From positions 1 to 60,518 of the forward strand of contig JAPKYZ010000050.1 of the NCBI GenBank assembly GCA_026394055.1: a DNA stretch of 60,518 bases, read 5' to 3'. Position 1 is the stretch's first letter. Every line of letters starts with the position of its first letter. The notes beneath the pieces are model-generated. The model saw nothing but the letters and a program-made list of their open reading frames with translations, did no database searches and was not told where the DNA came from. Positions 10,247-19,759 of the stretch are shown one piece after another. Source of the DNA: Acidobacteriota bacterium (GTDB lineage: Bacteria; Acidobacteriota; Terriglobia; Bryobacterales; Bryobacteraceae). The position numbers and the translations under genes are program-made.

Positions 10247-12355
10247 TTGGATCCAATCCGATATGAAACGCACGGAGAACTCTTGAAACTGCCTCTGTCT
10301 CAGCTACTTTCGCGCCGCTGGTACTGGATGGTGCCCGGCTTGTTGTTGCTGGCGGTGGTGGGCGCCTGGCAGTATGGGTGGGCGTACCAACCACCAGCCC
10401 GTCCGCTCAAGATCGCGGCTTGGCATAGCCCGCCGTTTGAGATCATCCACCCCGATGGCACAGTGGGAGGCCTGGGGCCCGACATCGTCAAGGCCGCGGC
10501 CGCACGGCTGGGGATCGAACTGATCTGGCAGTCACCCAAGCAGAGCCCGGAAGTGCTTCTGCCAACCGGAGGCGTCGACCTTTGGGCGGTGCTGTCGGCG
10601 ACGCCGGACCGCAGGGAACGTTTCTTTCTCACGACCCCCTGGGCCGACACCTACTTCGCGCTGGTTTCGCTGGCGGAGCATCGCCATGAGCCGGTTGAAC
10701 GACTAGGCGTCATGCAAGGCACGGTCCAGGTAGGGATTGCCCTGCGGAACTGGCCGCAAGCACGGGTGACGCCCTATCCGAATCAGACGGGCCTCTATGA
10801 AGCGCTGTGCGCCGGCGACCTGAAGCACATTGTGATGAGCCAGCGCTGGCTGATGGAAAGCGCACTCTCCCGCACGCCGGCCTGCCAGACGGCTGCGTTT
10901 GGCGTGACGATGGTGCCGGATGCCCGGGTGGATGTGGCCACCGGCGCCGCCCCGGGCCAGGAGCGGCACGCACGCGCGATCCGCGAGGAGATTGACCGCA
11001 TGGCCGCCGACGGTACGCTGAACCGGATCGCGGCCGGTTACTCCGTGGGCTTGGGCAGTACCGATTGGATGCTGAAGTTGGCCGATGCCAAGCGTCAGCA
11101 ACAAGCTCTGTGGGGCGGGTTATTGCTGGCCGCGCTGGTGGTGGCGGTAGCGGCCTGGCAAGGGCGGCGGGTGCGCGCGGCCCGTCTGCAAGCGGAGCAG
11201 GCGCTGCGGGATGCCGAGAAGGCCAACGCCGCCAAGTCGGAGTTTCTCGCTTCGATGAGCCATGAGATCCGCACGCCCATGAATGGAGTGATCGGTTTGA
11301 CGAATCTGCTGCTGGAGACACCACTCAATGGGGTACAGCGCGAATATGGAGAATCCATCCGCGACTCGGCGGGGTCGCTGCTGGTCATTCTGAATGACAT
11401 CCTGGACCTGTCGAAGATCGAGTCCGGTCATCTGACCTTGCAGACGATCACCTTTGACGCCACGGCACTGGTCGGGGAAGTGGTCCAGAGCCTGGAGGGG
11501 TTGGCGGTCGCTAAAGGCTTGACCCTGGCGGTGACGACGGGGCCTCCGGGCGTGGCAGTAACAGGCGATCCGGGGCGGCTCCGTCAGGTGCTGGTGAACC
11601 TGATTGGCAACGCGGTAAAGTTTACCGATCACGGCCATGTGCACGTCACCCTCGAGACCGAGGTGAACAAGGCCGGACAAGCCCGGCTCCGGGTGGCGGT
11701 GGAAGACACCGGCGTTGGAGTGGCCGAGGATATGCGCGAGGCGATCTTTGAGCGGTTCCAGCAAGGCGACGCCTCAACCACCCGGCGCTTTGGGGGCACG
11801 GGGCTGGGTCTGCCGATCTCGAAAAGATTGGTGGACGCGATGGGCGGCTCAATCGGCGTGAAACCGACGGCGCTGGGCGGATCGATCTTCTGGGTGGTGC
11901 TCACGTTGCCGGTGGCCGCGCCGGGAGCAATCAAGACAGCGGCACCATCGAAGCCCGCGCCTCAATTCCGGCGCCGGCCCCGGGTGCTGGTGGCCGAAGA
12001 CAACGCCGTCAATCGTCTGGTGGCGGAACGGACGCTGTCTAACCTGGGCTGTGATGTCGAGTTAGCCGTCAATGGCCTGGAGGCTCTGCACCGGGTGTTG
12101 GACGACCAGTACGACATCGTGTTCATGGATTGCATGATGCCGGAGATGGATGGCTACACCGCCACCGCCGAGATCCGGCGGCGGGAGGGCGATGGGCGGC
12201 ATACGCCGATAGTGGCCATGACGGCCAGCGTGCTGGAGACTGAGCGCCGCCGTTGCTCAGAGTGCGGCATGGACGACTTTGTGCCCAAGCCGTGGCAACC
12301 CGATGAGGTGCGCCAGGTGCTGATGCGATGGCATCGCACGGCCTCAGAAGACTGA
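10247..12355 (+). CDS. Hybrid sensor histidine kinase/response regulator with periplasmic solute-binding sensor (BvgS/EvgS-like)
   Basis: Membrane sensor of a phosphorelay. Order: transmembrane helix at about residues 28-45, a periplasmic bacterial solute-binding domain of family 3 at about 53-275 ([28 protein letters not shown]), a second helix at about 286-303, then HisKA with the phospho-acceptor His339 in [10 protein letters not shown], an HATPase domain (N box [10 protein letters not shown] boxes DTGVGV and GGTGLGL), and a receiver with Asp628 in [12 protein letters not shown]. No HPt domain and no partner regulator are adjacent, so the relay continues elsewhere. The listed start is TTG at 10247; TTG at 10283, preceded by GGAGA, is an alternative that would remove 12 residues. 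The ligand is probably an amino acid or similar small solute (inference). Confidence 0.93.
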   Translation: MDPIRYETHGELLKLPLSQLLSRRWYWMVPGLLLLAVVGAWQYGWAYQPPARPLKIAAWHSPPFEIIHPDGTVGGLGPDIVKAAAARLGIELIWQSPKQSPEVLLPTGGVDLWAVLSATPDRRERFFLTTPWADTYFALVSLAEHRHEPVERLGVMQGTVQVGIALRNWPQARVTPYPNQTGLYEALCAGDLKHIVMSQRWLMESALSRTPACQTAAFGVTMVPDARVDVATGAAPGQERHARAIREEIDRMAADGTLNRIAAGYSVGLGSTDWMLKLADAKRQQQALWGGLLLAALVVAVAAWQGRRVRAARLQAEQALRDAEKANAAKSEFLASMSHEIRTPMNGVIGLTNLLLETPLNGVQREYGESIRDSAGSLLVILNDILDLSKIESGHLTLQTITFDATALVGEVVQSLEGLAVAKGLTLAVTTGPPGVAVTGDPGRLRQVLVNLIGNAVKFTDHGHVHVTLETEVNKAGQARLRVAVEDTGVGVAEDMREAIFERFQQGDASTTRRFGGTGLGLPISKRLVDAMGGSIGVKPTALGGSIFWVVLTLPVAAPGAIKTAAPSKPAPQFRRRPRVLVAEDNAVNRLVAERTLSNLGCDVELAVNGLEALHRVLDDQYDIVFMDCMMPEMDGYTATAEIRRREGDGRHTPIVAMTASVLETERRRCSECGMDDFVPKPWQPDEVRQVLMRWHRTASED

Positions 12356-12405
12356 TGAGGCCGCAACCAGCCAGGCTGGCTGGACTCGCCAGAACGTGGA
12401 TCGGC

Positions 12406-12444
12406 CCGCCTAAGGGGCGTCTGAGCAAGGCGCCCCTTAGGCGG
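12406..12444. terminator. Perfect 14-base-pair inverted repeat between convergent genes
   Basis: CCGCCTAAGGGGCG at 12406-12419 pairs perfectly with CGCCCCTTAGGCGG at 12431-12444 around an 11-base loop. It lies between the hybrid kinase (plus strand) and the acyl-CoA ligase (minus strand), and includes the ligase stop codon. There is no strong T run on either side, so it is called a bidirectional terminator from position and stem strength only. Confidence 0.6.
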
Positions 12445-14059
12445 TTTGGACTTGCTGCGATTGCAAGCCCAACTGCTCGATCTCTGCCTGGCGGATCTTG
12501 AACTTTTGCACCTTGCCCGTGATGGTCAGCGGGAAGGCGTCGACAATGCGGATATGCGCCGGGATCTTGAAGTGGGCGATGCGGCTTTTGCAATAGTCGC
12601 GCAGCTCATCCGGCGTGGCGGATTCCCCCGGAGCCAGGCGCACCCAGGCGGCCACGATCTCGCCAAACTTCAGGTCCGGTAGCCCCACCACTTGCACCTC
12701 CGCCACCTTGGGGTGCGAGTAGAGAAACTCCTCGATCTCCAGCGGGTAGATGTTTTCGCCCCCGCGGATGATCATGTCCTTGGCGCGGCCGGTGATGTGG
12801 AAGTGGCCGTCTTCACGCATGGCGGCCAAGTCGCCGGTGTGCAGCCAGCCTTCGCGGTCGATGGCGCGAGCGGTTGCGTCCGGGTCGCCATCGTAGCCTT
12901 GCATCAGCAGGTAGCCGCGGGCGCACAGCTCGCCTTGCTGGCCCACAGGCACGGTTGCTCCGGTGGCCGGGTCGATGATCTTTACTTCGGTATTGGGCAC
13001 CGCTTGGCCGACGGTGGAGGTGCGTTGTTCAAAGGTGTCCTCCGGCGGGTTCATGGTGATCACGGGTGAGGCTTCGGTTTGCCCGTAGATGACGTGCACA
13101 TCGCGGCAGTGCAGGTCGCTGTTGACGCGCCGCAGCAGTTCCACCGGGCAGGGTGCGCCGCCCATGATGGCCACGCGCAGAGACGAAGTGTCGAAGCGGG
13201 CAAACTCCGGGTGAGAGAGCTGGGCGATAAACATGGTGGGCACACCGCCGATCACGGTCGCGCGCTCCTGCTCGATCGCCTCCAGCACGGCGCGCGGATC
13301 AAACATGGCCGACGGGAACACCATCGCCGTGCCATGGACAACAGAGTTCAGCGCGGCGCAGACGCAACCCGCGCAATGGTAGAGCGGGAACGGGATGCAG
13401 AAGATGTCCTGCTCCGTGATCTGCATCCATTCGCCCGTGAACCAGGCGTTGTTCAGCAAACCCCGATGAGTAAGCACCACGCCTTTGGGCGAGCCGGTGG
13501 TGCCGGAGGTGTACTGCATGTTGGTGGGGTCATCGGGCCGCACGGGCGTGGCGGGCAGGCCGGCGCCGCTTGCGAGCAGGGCGGTCCACTGGCTGGTGCC
13601 GAGATAGACCACGTGTTCCAGCACCTGGTCCGGCTGACGCGCGGCCTCCAGGATCTCGCGGAAGTTGGTGCGGGCATCGCTCTCAAACAGGAACAGCGCC
13701 TTCATGCCGGACTTGCGCAGCACGTAGGCGAGTTCATGCGAGCGGTACGCCGGATTGACGTTGACCAGCACGTAGCCTGCTCGAGCGCAGGCGTACTGCA
13801 GCAACATCCATTCCAGATGATTTGCGGCCCAGATGCCGACGCGGTCCAGCGGCTGGAGTCCCAGCCCGGCCAGGCCGCGCGCCGTGCGGTCGACTTCCGC
13901 GTCGAACTCTCGCCACGTCAGGCGAACGTTCTGGTGGCGGACGGCGATGCCTAACCGGTCCGGCCAGCGCTGCGCGGTTTGGCGGAGCGCTTCGCCGATG
14001 GTGAGATCGAGTAGGGGAGCGGAAGGTCCGGCAGCATAGCTAAGCGCTACCCCACTCAC
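12437..14059 (-). CDS. Acyl-CoA synthetase (AMP-forming fatty-acid CoA ligase)
   Basis: ANL-superfamily ligase that activates a carboxylic acid to an acyl-adenylate and then a CoA thioester. The AMP-binding signature is YTSGTTGSPKGVVLTH. Further landmarks are VIYGQTEASP, YDGDPDATA, LHTGDLA and the C-terminal hinge and lysine region (GRAKDMIIRGGENIYPLEIE, ITGKVQKFKI). At 540 residues it is full length, and its best general resemblance is to medium/long-chain fatty-acyl-CoA synthetases; the chain length is not predictable. It starts with GTG at 14059, overlapping the TGA of the upstream enolase-superfamily gene (GTGA), so the two are likely co-translated. An alternative GTG lies four bases further on. 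The pairing with a sugar-acid dehydratase is unusual. Confidence 0.93.
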   Translation of the reverse strand: MSGVALSYAAGPSAPLLDLTIGEALRQTAQRWPDRLGIAVRHQNVRLTWREFDAEVDRTARGLAGLGLQPLDRVGIWAANHLEWMLLQYACARAGYVLVNVNPAYRSHELAYVLRKSGMKALFLFESDARTNFREILEAARQPDQVLEHVVYLGTSQWTALLASGAGLPATPVRPDDPTNMQYTSGTTGSPKGVVLTHRGLLNNAWFTGEWMQITEQDIFCIPFPLYHCAGCVCAALNSVVHGTAMVFPSAMFDPRAVLEAIEQERATVIGGVPTMFIAQLSHPEFARFDTSSLRVAIMGGAPCPVELLRRVNSDLHCRDVHVIYGQTEASPVITMNPPEDTFEQRTSTVGQAVPNTEVKIIDPATGATVPVGQQGELCARGYLLMQGYDGDPDATARAIDREGWLHTGDLAAMREDGHFHITGRAKDMIIRGGENIYPLEIEEFLYSHPKVAEVQVVGLPDLKFGEIVAAWVRLAPGESATPDELRDYCKSRIAHFKIPAHIRIVDAFPLTITGKVQKFKIRQAEIEQLGLQSQQVQTA

Positions 14060-15294
14060 GCGCCCGCCACCTCAATCTCGCGGCCGAAGCCCGGACGGTT
14101 CGAGGGGCGCATGTAGATGCCCTCGGGTCCGCGCGAAATGCCGTACTGTGCTTCAAACATCTCGTAGACCTGCTTGGGACCGCCGGGCGGCGGCAGGAAC
14201 AGCTCTGCCCACGGGCTGTTGGAGGTGGCGAAGATGAAGTGCGCGCCATCGCCCAACCCGCCACCGTGCGGGATCACGGGGATGTCGTAGGCGGCCGCCA
14301 TGGCGGCGATGCGGCGCAGCTCAGTGAGGCCGCCGCACCAGTTGATATCGGGCTGCCAGATCGAGGCGCCGTTGTGTTCGAGCAGTTGGCGGAAGCCGTA
14401 GCGGCCGTACTCATGCTCACCGGTGACGATGCGGGTGGACTTGATGGCCGAATTGAGGCGGCCGAAGCCCGCGTAGTCGTGCGGCTGCAAAACCTCTTCC
14501 ATCCAGTAGACGCGATACGGCGCCATCATCTCAGCCATCTCCAGCGTGTAGCGCTCCGTCCACGCCATCCAGCAATCGAGCATGATGTCGCCATCGGGTC
14601 CCAGTTTGTTGCGGGTCTCTTTGACGAGTTCGAGATTCTTGCGCTGGCCTTGAAGTCCGTCCGCGGGTCCGTGGGCCATGGCGAGCTTTAAGCGCTTGTA
14701 GCCGAACTCGATGTGCTGGTCGACGTCGTTGCCGGTGCAGTAGGCGGGGATGCGGGCTTTGGTCTCGCCACCGATCAAACGCCAGACAGGCTCACCCAAG
14801 GCTTGCCCGACAATGTCCCAAAGCGCCAGGTCGACCCCAGAGATCGCGTTCATGGTGACGCCCATGCGGCCGTAGTGCATGGTGCCGCGCCACATCATGT
14901 CCCAGTTGCGTTCGATGTCAAAGGGGTCGCGGCCCATCATGAGTTTGGCTAGATGGTCGGTCACTACCGGGCCGCCGCCGGGGCCGCCGTTGCCGTAGCC
15001 CTTGATACCTTTGTCGGTGGTCACCTCCACGGTGAAGCCGGGGATCTTGCCGGGGTCGGGGAAGTAGGATTCGCGCCGGAGCTTGTATTCCGGGTAGACC
15101 GACATGGGGCTGGCCACCTCCACGCCCTGGGTGGACCAGGAGCCGGGTGACGGCGTGTAGGCCGGCGGCTGCTTCTTCAGCCGCGTCTGCACCAGCCGCA
15201 CTCCAGTGATCTTCAACTTGGATTTTTCCTGGGCGAAAGCCAGCGCTGGCAACGCGGCCGCGCTCAGGGAGGAGAGAAAGTTCCGGCGATTCAT
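14056..15294 (-). CDS. Enolase-superfamily dehydratase, L-rhamnonate dehydratase-like, with Tat-type leader
   Basis: Mandelate racemase/muconate lactonizing-type enzyme of 412 residues. The stretch PAYCTGNDVDQHIEFGYKRL, then LAMAHGPADG and GPDGDIMLDCWMAW, resembles L-rhamnonate dehydratases, which turn L-rhamnonate into 2-keto-3-deoxy-L-rhamnonate using Mg. Candidate metal ligands are the Asp of DCWM, the Glu of YWMEEV and the Glu of GEHEYGR; the Asp of WQPDINW and the His of VIPHGGGLGDGAHF fit the catalytic dyad. Unlike known cytoplasmic enzymes it begins MNRRNFLSSLSAAALPALAFAQ, a leader that looks like a Tat signal (RRNFL), suggesting export. The true substrate may be another acid sugar. 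It overlaps the acyl-CoA ligase gene by 4 bases. Confidence 0.88.
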   Translation of the reverse strand: MNRRNFLSSLSAAALPALAFAQEKSKLKITGVRLVQTRLKKQPPAYTPSPGSWSTQGVEVASPMSVYPEYKLRRESYFPDPGKIPGFTVEVTTDKGIKGYGNGGPGGGPVVTDHLAKLMMGRDPFDIERNWDMMWRGTMHYGRMGVTMNAISGVDLALWDIVGQALGEPVWRLIGGETKARIPAYCTGNDVDQHIEFGYKRLKLAMAHGPADGLQGQRKNLELVKETRNKLGPDGDIMLDCWMAWTERYTLEMAEMMAPYRVYWMEEVLQPHDYAGFGRLNSAIKSTRIVTGEHEYGRYGFRQLLEHNGASIWQPDINWCGGLTELRRIAAMAAAYDIPVIPHGGGLGDGAHFIFATSNSPWAELFLPPPGGPKQVYEMFEAQYGISRGPEGIYMRPSNRPGFGREIEVAGA

Positions 15295-15380
15295 TCGCAG
15301 GGGATTGTGTCAAAACGCGGGCGGCGCGTCAATCGGCTGTTGGCCGATGTGGCTCAAATGTCCGCGTTAAAGATTTCTTC

Positions 15381-15430
15381 GCAACTGAGTTGCATCTAGC
15401 TTGACACTGCGACTACTTTGGTCGGATATT
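15381..15430 (+). promoter_or_regulatory. Promoter with adjacent 6-1-6 palindrome upstream of the PepSY gene
   Basis: A perfect hyphenated palindrome GCAACT-G-AGTTGC (15381-15393) ends 7 bases before a consensus -35 TTGACA (15401-15406). With 18-base spacing, GATATT at 15425-15430 is a fair -10. The palindrome is a plausible regulator site. The regulator is unknown and the site does not look like a classical Fur box. Confidence 0.5.
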
Positions 15431-15481
15431 GGAAGTTCGAATTTCGAGTGCGGTGTGGGCATACACCGGAAGGAGCAACGC

Positions 15482-16627
15482 TTGCGAAAGATCATCTTCT
15501 GGATTCACCTGCCGGTGGGGATTGTGGCGGGCCTGATCGTGCTGATCATGTCCGTGACCGGCGTGATTCTCACCTATGAAAAGCAGATGCTGGCCTGGAG
15601 CGATCGCGGCTACCGGTCGGAGGTAAAGCCAGGCGTGGCGCCGTCGCTGGAGGCCATTCTCAGCGCGGCCCAGGCTCGGGGCGGGGCGATGCCCACGGCG
15701 ATCACGCTGAAGGCCGATGCAGCGGCTCCGGCACAACTGGCGATGGGGCGCGAGAGCGTCTATGTGGACGCCTATACGGGTGCTCTGCTGGGCAAACCGG
15801 CTCCGGAGACGCGGAGCTTCTTCCGCTCGGTCACGGATTGGCACCGGTGGCTGGCCACGGCGGGCGACAATCGCGCGACGGGCCGGGCGATCACCGGAGC
15901 GGCGAATTTGGGCTTTTTGTTTCTGGTGGTGAGCGGCGCGTATCTGTGGCTGCCACGCGTGTGGGGGGCAAAGCAGCTCCGGGCGATCAGCTGGTTCCGC
16001 GGAGGCTTGTCGGGCAAGGCACGGGACTTCAACTGGCACAACGTGATCGGCATCTGGTGTGTGGTGCCGTTGTTCCTGATTGTGATTTCCGGGGCGGTGA
16101 TGTCGTACCCGTGGGCCAACGCCTTGGTCTTCCAGCTGGCCGGGACTCCCCTGCCCGCTCCAGGGCCGGGCCGGGGTCCGGGTGCGGAGAAGCCCAAGGA
16201 GGATCCCGTGTTCACCGGGGCGGACGCGGCGTTGAAGAACGCTGTGGCGCAGGTACCGGGCTGGACCACGATCTCCTTCCGCGTCCCGGGTTCGAGCCGC
16301 GGCCCCTGGAGCTTCACGATCGACGAAGGCACGGCCGGTCAACCGCAAAAGCGCGGCGCGTTGACGCTGAACCGCCAGACGGGCGAGCGCCAGAAGTGGG
16401 AGACGTTCGCCGACTTAGAAGCCGGACGGCAGTGGCGATCCTGGGTGAGGTTTGTGCACACCGGCGAATACTACGGCGTCGCTGGGCAGACGGTGGCGGG
16501 CTTGGCCTCGTTGGGCGGAGCGTTTCTGGTCTGGACGGGCATCGCACTCAGCTGGCGGCGCTTTACCGCCTGGCGCGGGCGGAGGCAGACGAAGACCGCC
16601 CCGGTGGGGGAGCTGGCGGCGCGTTAG
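15482..16627 (+). CDS. PepSY-associated transmembrane protein
   Basis: Inner-membrane protein of the PepSY_TM group (PiuB-like), often linked to iron or siderophore metabolism or electron transfer, though the biochemical role is not established. Four hydrophobic segments are visible: FWIHLPVGIVAGLIVLIMSVTGV, LGFLFLVVSGAYLWLPRVW, HNVIGIWCVVPLFLIVISGAV, and a C-terminal one (VAGLASLGGAFLVWTGIAL). Conserved histidines in or near helices (FWIHLP, TDWHRWLA, NWHNVIG, FVHTGEYYG) could bind heme or metal. TTG at 15482 is chosen as start because AGGAG lies 6 bases upstream; the frame is open further upstream to 15401 but that part lacks a binding site and overlaps the -35/-10. Product 381 residues. 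Confidence 0.85.
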   Translation: MRKIIFWIHLPVGIVAGLIVLIMSVTGVILTYEKQMLAWSDRGYRSEVKPGVAPSLEAILSAAQARGGAMPTAITLKADAAAPAQLAMGRESVYVDAYTGALLGKPAPETRSFFRSVTDWHRWLATAGDNRATGRAITGAANLGFLFLVVSGAYLWLPRVWGAKQLRAISWFRGGLSGKARDFNWHNVIGIWCVVPLFLIVISGAVMSYPWANALVFQLAGTPLPAPGPGRGPGAEKPKEDPVFTGADAALKNAVAQVPGWTTISFRVPGSSRGPWSFTIDEGTAGQPQKRGALTLNRQTGERQKWETFADLEAGRQWRSWVRFVHTGEYYGVAGQTVAGLASLGGAFLVWTGIALSWRRFTAWRGRRQTKTAPVGELAAR

Positions 16628-16807
16628 CTCCGCGACCCTCTGTTCTGACCGGCAAGGTGAGCGGATAGAGGGGCACTCCGCTCCATTCTGTCGCGGCTCG
16701 GCGAGTTACTCTCCTCTGGTTTGGCGTGTATGCTAAGGGTTGCCGCATGCGGCGGGCCTTTTCAACGCGGCTCAAGAGTGTGCCCGACGGGTAAGGAGAG
16801 ATTGAAG

Positions 16808-18031
16808 ATGAGATTGGCGAAACAGCTGTTGGTGGTTGTCCTGGCCTCAGTGGCCGCCTGGGCGCAGACCAACGTGGGCACCCAGAAACCCGAACCGTCG
16901 GTGCCGTTCAAGATGACCACGACGGCCACGTTTTCCCTGCCGTGGCGCATTGCTTTTCTGCCTGATGGGCGGATGCTGATCACCGAAAAGATTGGTCCCA
17001 TCTGGCTGGTCTCAGCCGAAGGCGAAAAGATCGCGCCGCTGGGCGGGACGCCGCCGGTCTACTGGCAGGGCCAGAATGGCATGCTGGGCATCTTCATTTC
17101 GCCCAACTATGCCACCGATGAGAGCGTCTACCTCACCTACATCGAACCCGGTGAGTACGGCGGCAGCCAGGTGTTGGCCAAGGCCAAACTGAATGCCGGC
17201 CGCGCGCCGCGGTTGCAGAATCTGGAAGTGATTTGGCGCCAGATGCCGCGCGGCAAGGGCGGCCAGGCGGGCGGGCAGATCGCGTTTGCTCCAGATGGCA
17301 AGTCGCTGTTTATGTCGGTGGGTGACCGTCAGCGCATGGTCCCGGCGCAGGATCCGAACCAGCCGGTGGGCAAGATTGTTCATCTGACTCTCGACGGCAA
17401 GCCGCACCCGGACAATCCGGGCTTCGGCAAGACCGGTGCCGCCACGATCTCCTTGATCGATCCGCCGCGCGACACCGAGGCCGCCAAGACGGCGAAGACG
17501 GTGAGCACCTATACGTTCCCGACTCCCAATCTGACTCCCGCTGAGACTTGGGCCAGCGGTTTCCGCGCGCCTTACGGTTTGGCCTTCTCGCCCACCGGAG
17601 AGCTGTGGGAAGTGGAACATGGCCCGCGCGGTGGCGATGAACTGAACCTGGTGGAGAAGGGGAAGAACTACGGCTGGCCGGTGGTCTCGTTCGGCATGAA
17701 CTACAACGAAGTGCCGATCCCGAGCCACGATTCGCGGCCGGAGTTCACCAAGCCCGTGCTCTACTGGACCCCCGTGATCGCACCCGGCAACCTGATGTTC
17801 TACAAGGGCACCAAGACATTCCCGCAATGGAACGGCAGCGGCTTCATCAGCGGCTTGGGCAGCCACACGCTGAACCGGATCATCTTCGACGGCAAGGGCG
17901 ACGCCAAGACGGCGGAGCGTTGGGACCTAGGCAAGCGCATGCGCGACGTCGAGCAGGCTCCCGATGGCTCACTGTGGGCCGTGGAAGACGAGAACCCCGG
18001 CGCGCTGATCCACATCACGCCGCGGCAGTAG
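16808..18031 (+). CDS. PQQ-dependent sugar dehydrogenase (soluble aldose dehydrogenase-like)
   Basis: Predicted exported six-bladed beta-propeller quinoprotein of the soluble glucose/aldose dehydrogenase family (YliI/GdhB type), which oxidises sugars to lactones. Start ATG at 16808 has AAGGAGAG 7 bases upstream; the 407-residue product begins MRLAKQLLVVVLASVAAWAQ, a Sec signal peptide. Family landmarks are RIAFLPDGRMLITEK near the start, GQNGMLGIFISPNY, the catalytic-region GGQIAFAPDGKSLFMSVGDR, and EHGPRGGDELNLVEKGKNYGWP. No PQQ biosynthesis genes are in the window, so the cofactor would have to be made elsewhere or taken up. The family also contains proteins of unknown activity, so the substrate is left open. 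Confidence 0.88.
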   Translation: MRLAKQLLVVVLASVAAWAQTNVGTQKPEPSVPFKMTTTATFSLPWRIAFLPDGRMLITEKIGPIWLVSAEGEKIAPLGGTPPVYWQGQNGMLGIFISPNYATDESVYLTYIEPGEYGGSQVLAKAKLNAGRAPRLQNLEVIWRQMPRGKGGQAGGQIAFAPDGKSLFMSVGDRQRMVPAQDPNQPVGKIVHLTLDGKPHPDNPGFGKTGAATISLIDPPRDTEAAKTAKTVSTYTFPTPNLTPAETWASGFRAPYGLAFSPTGELWEVEHGPRGGDELNLVEKGKNYGWPVVSFGMNYNEVPIPSHDSRPEFTKPVLYWTPVIAPGNLMFYKGTKTFPQWNGSGFISGLGSHTLNRIIFDGKGDAKTAERWDLGKRMRDVEQAPDGSLWAVEDENPGALIHITPRQ

Positions 18032-18059
18032 GCGCACTGACGGGTATTGCCCGGTCAAG

Positions 18060-18196
18060 CATGTGGCGCAGGCTTCAGCCTGCAGCGGGACTTCAGTCCC
18101 GCCTGTCTCTCGCGCAGACTTCGTCAGGGTGCATTCCCGGACACTTCCCCGGGGCGGAATGAATTCCGCCTGCAGGCTGAAAGCCTGCGCCACATG
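18060..18196. repeat. 137-base palindromic intergenic repeat (REP/MITE-like), copy 1
   Basis: The element starts CATGTGGCGCAGGCTT and ends with its exact reverse complement. Inside the outer arms are two further hairpins: GCGGGACTTCAGTCCCGC on the left and GGCGGAATGAATTCCGCC on the right, the latter followed by a TGCAGGCTGAA arm. The element contains no reading frame and lies between the PQQ dehydrogenase and fabD, which converge. A second copy in opposite orientation is at about 41022-41161, so this is a dispersed family. Confidence 0.8.
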
Positions 18197-18221
18197 GGGG
18201 ATCGGATTATTCCCTGATGGG

Positions 18222-19124
18222 TTAGGCGGTGGCTTCGAGAATTGCTTCGAGGTCCGCCGCTTCGCCGAACTTCAAGCCGGTGCGCGTTGCATCGATCTTC
18301 TTGAGGAGCCCGGAGAGCACCGTCTTGGGGCCGACTTCGACAAAGGTCGTGACGCCTTGTTCGGCCAGCAGACGCACGGTGGCGGTCCAGCGTACGGAGT
18401 TGGGCACTTGGTCGATCAGGCCTTGGCGGGCGGCGGCACCGGTGGTGACCAGTTCGGCGCGGACGTTGTTCACCAGAGGCAGGGCGAGGTCATGAAAGGC
18501 GATCTGCGCCAGGTCCGCCGCCAAGCGCTCCTGCGCGGGCTGCATCAGGGGGCAGTGGAATGGTGCGCTGACTTGCAGCTTGATGCCTCGGGCTAGCTTC
18601 AGCGCCCGGTCGACCGCGCCAGCATGGCCGGCGATCACCACCTGATCGGGGGCGTTGAAGTTCGCCGCGGTCAGCACTTCGCCTTCAGCGGCTTGATCGA
18701 GGATCGGCTGCACCGCCTCTTCTGAAGTGCGCAGGGCCGCCATGGCGCCCACGCCCGCGGGAACCGCCTCCTGCATGTACTGGCCACGCTTGCGGACGGT
18801 CCGGACGGCGTCCTCAAAAGACAGCGCTCCGGCGGCGACGAGGGCGGAATACTCGCCCAGGCTGTGTCCCGCCACAAAGGCCGGCTGAAGGCGGGTCTTC
18901 AGCACTTCCCAGGCGGCAATCGAGGCCGTGAGGATGGCCGGCTGGGTGTTCTCGGTGAGCTTTAGCGCATCTTCAGGCCCTTCAAAACAAAGGGTGGAGA
19001 GCGAAAAGCCGAGCGCCTCATCGGCCCGGTCAAAAATGGCGCGGGCCTCGGGGAAGGTGGCGGCAAGGGTCTGGCCCATGCCGGCAAACTGTGACCCCTG
19101 GCCGGGGAATTGAAAAGCAATCAC
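18222..19124 (-). CDS. fabD: Malonyl-CoA:ACP transacylase
   Basis: Transfers malonyl from CoA to acyl carrier protein, supplying the extender unit of type II fatty-acid synthesis in the cytoplasm. The family motif [10 protein letters not shown] is at residues 8-17, the nucleophile Ser88 sits in GHSLGEYSA, and the partner His190 is in APFHCPLM. Length 300 residues is normal. It starts with GTG at 19124, which overlaps the TGA of the upstream Uma2-family gene (GTGA), so translation may be coupled. No fabH, fabG or acpP is adjacent, but a FabF-like gene lies 20 kb away. Confidence 0.96.
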   Translation of the reverse strand: MIAFQFPGQGSQFAGMGQTLAATFPEARAIFDRADEALGFSLSTLCFEGPEDALKLTENTQPAILTASIAAWEVLKTRLQPAFVAGHSLGEYSALVAAGALSFEDAVRTVRKRGQYMQEAVPAGVGAMAALRTSEEAVQPILDQAAEGEVLTAANFNAPDQVVIAGHAGAVDRALKLARGIKLQVSAPFHCPLMQPAQERLAADLAQIAFHDLALPLVNNVRAELVTTGAAARQGLIDQVPNSVRWTATVRLLAEQGVTTFVEVGPKTVLSGLLKKIDATRTGLKFGEAADLEAILEATA

Positions 19125-19759
19125 TCGCCGAAAATCTCCTGTGCGCTAAACTGCGCGTTGTATTCGGGCAGACGGAGTACGTCGGTGCCCTGTAAATGGT
19201 TGCCATTAAACGAGTAAAGATCGTTCGTCTGAGGATCGATCACCCAGATGTGCTGGGCGCCCCACCGGTGGTACTCGCGGCACTTGGCGACGATGTCGGA
19301 AAACGCGTCGCCCGGCGAATTGATCTCGATGACGGCTAACGGCGGTGCCGACGGGTACGGATCGTCATTCCCACCAGGACCATAGGCCACGACATCAGGA
19401 ATCCGCAAGATGTCACCCTGCAATCGGCAGTGGACACCAACTCCGGCCCATCCCCCAAAGGCGGCTAACAGCATGTGCAACCGATATTGCATCAGGCCCG
19501 AGATGATTCCATGTTTCCGTGTCGGCATCGGTCGCTCCACCAATTCGCCGTGGACGTACTCTGGCGGATATTCCCAGCGGGTCTGCCAGTACTGCTCGAG
19601 ACTGATGGCCGTCTGGGTACCCATATCTGAGAGTCTACACTGGGCCGATTCTGTAGCCGGCCCAGAACGCTCCACCAATTTGCCGTGGACGTACTCCGGC
19701 GGATACTCCCAGCGGGTCTGCCAATACTCCTCGAGACTCATGGACGCTGGGGTGCCCAT
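19121..19759 (-). CDS. Uma2 family (DUF820) restriction-endonuclease-like protein with duplicated N-terminus
   Basis: PD-(D/E)xK nuclease-fold family that is abundant in cyanobacteria and some other phyla; function unproven. The fold signature is IPDVVAYGPG, PPLAVIEINSPGD (acidic residue plus E of the E-x-K-like strand) and DIVAKCREYHRWGAQHIWVIDP. The first 45 residues are a duplicate of residues 46-90: SLEEYWQTRWEYPPEYVHGKLVER is followed by SLEQYWQTRWEYPPEYVHGELVER. The start at 19759 gives 212 residues; an ATG at 19624 gives a family-typical 167-residue protein. It overlaps the fabD start by 4 bases, an odd partner for an essential gene. Confidence 0.85.
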   Translation of the reverse strand: MGTPASMSLEEYWQTRWEYPPEYVHGKLVERSGPATESAQCRLSDMGTQTAISLEQYWQTRWEYPPEYVHGELVERPMPTRKHGIISGLMQYRLHMLLAAFGGWAGVGVHCRLQGDILRIPDVVAYGPGGNDDPYPSAPPLAVIEINSPGDAFSDIVAKCREYHRWGAQHIWVIDPQTNDLYSFNGNHLQGTDVLRLPEYNAQFSAQEIFGE

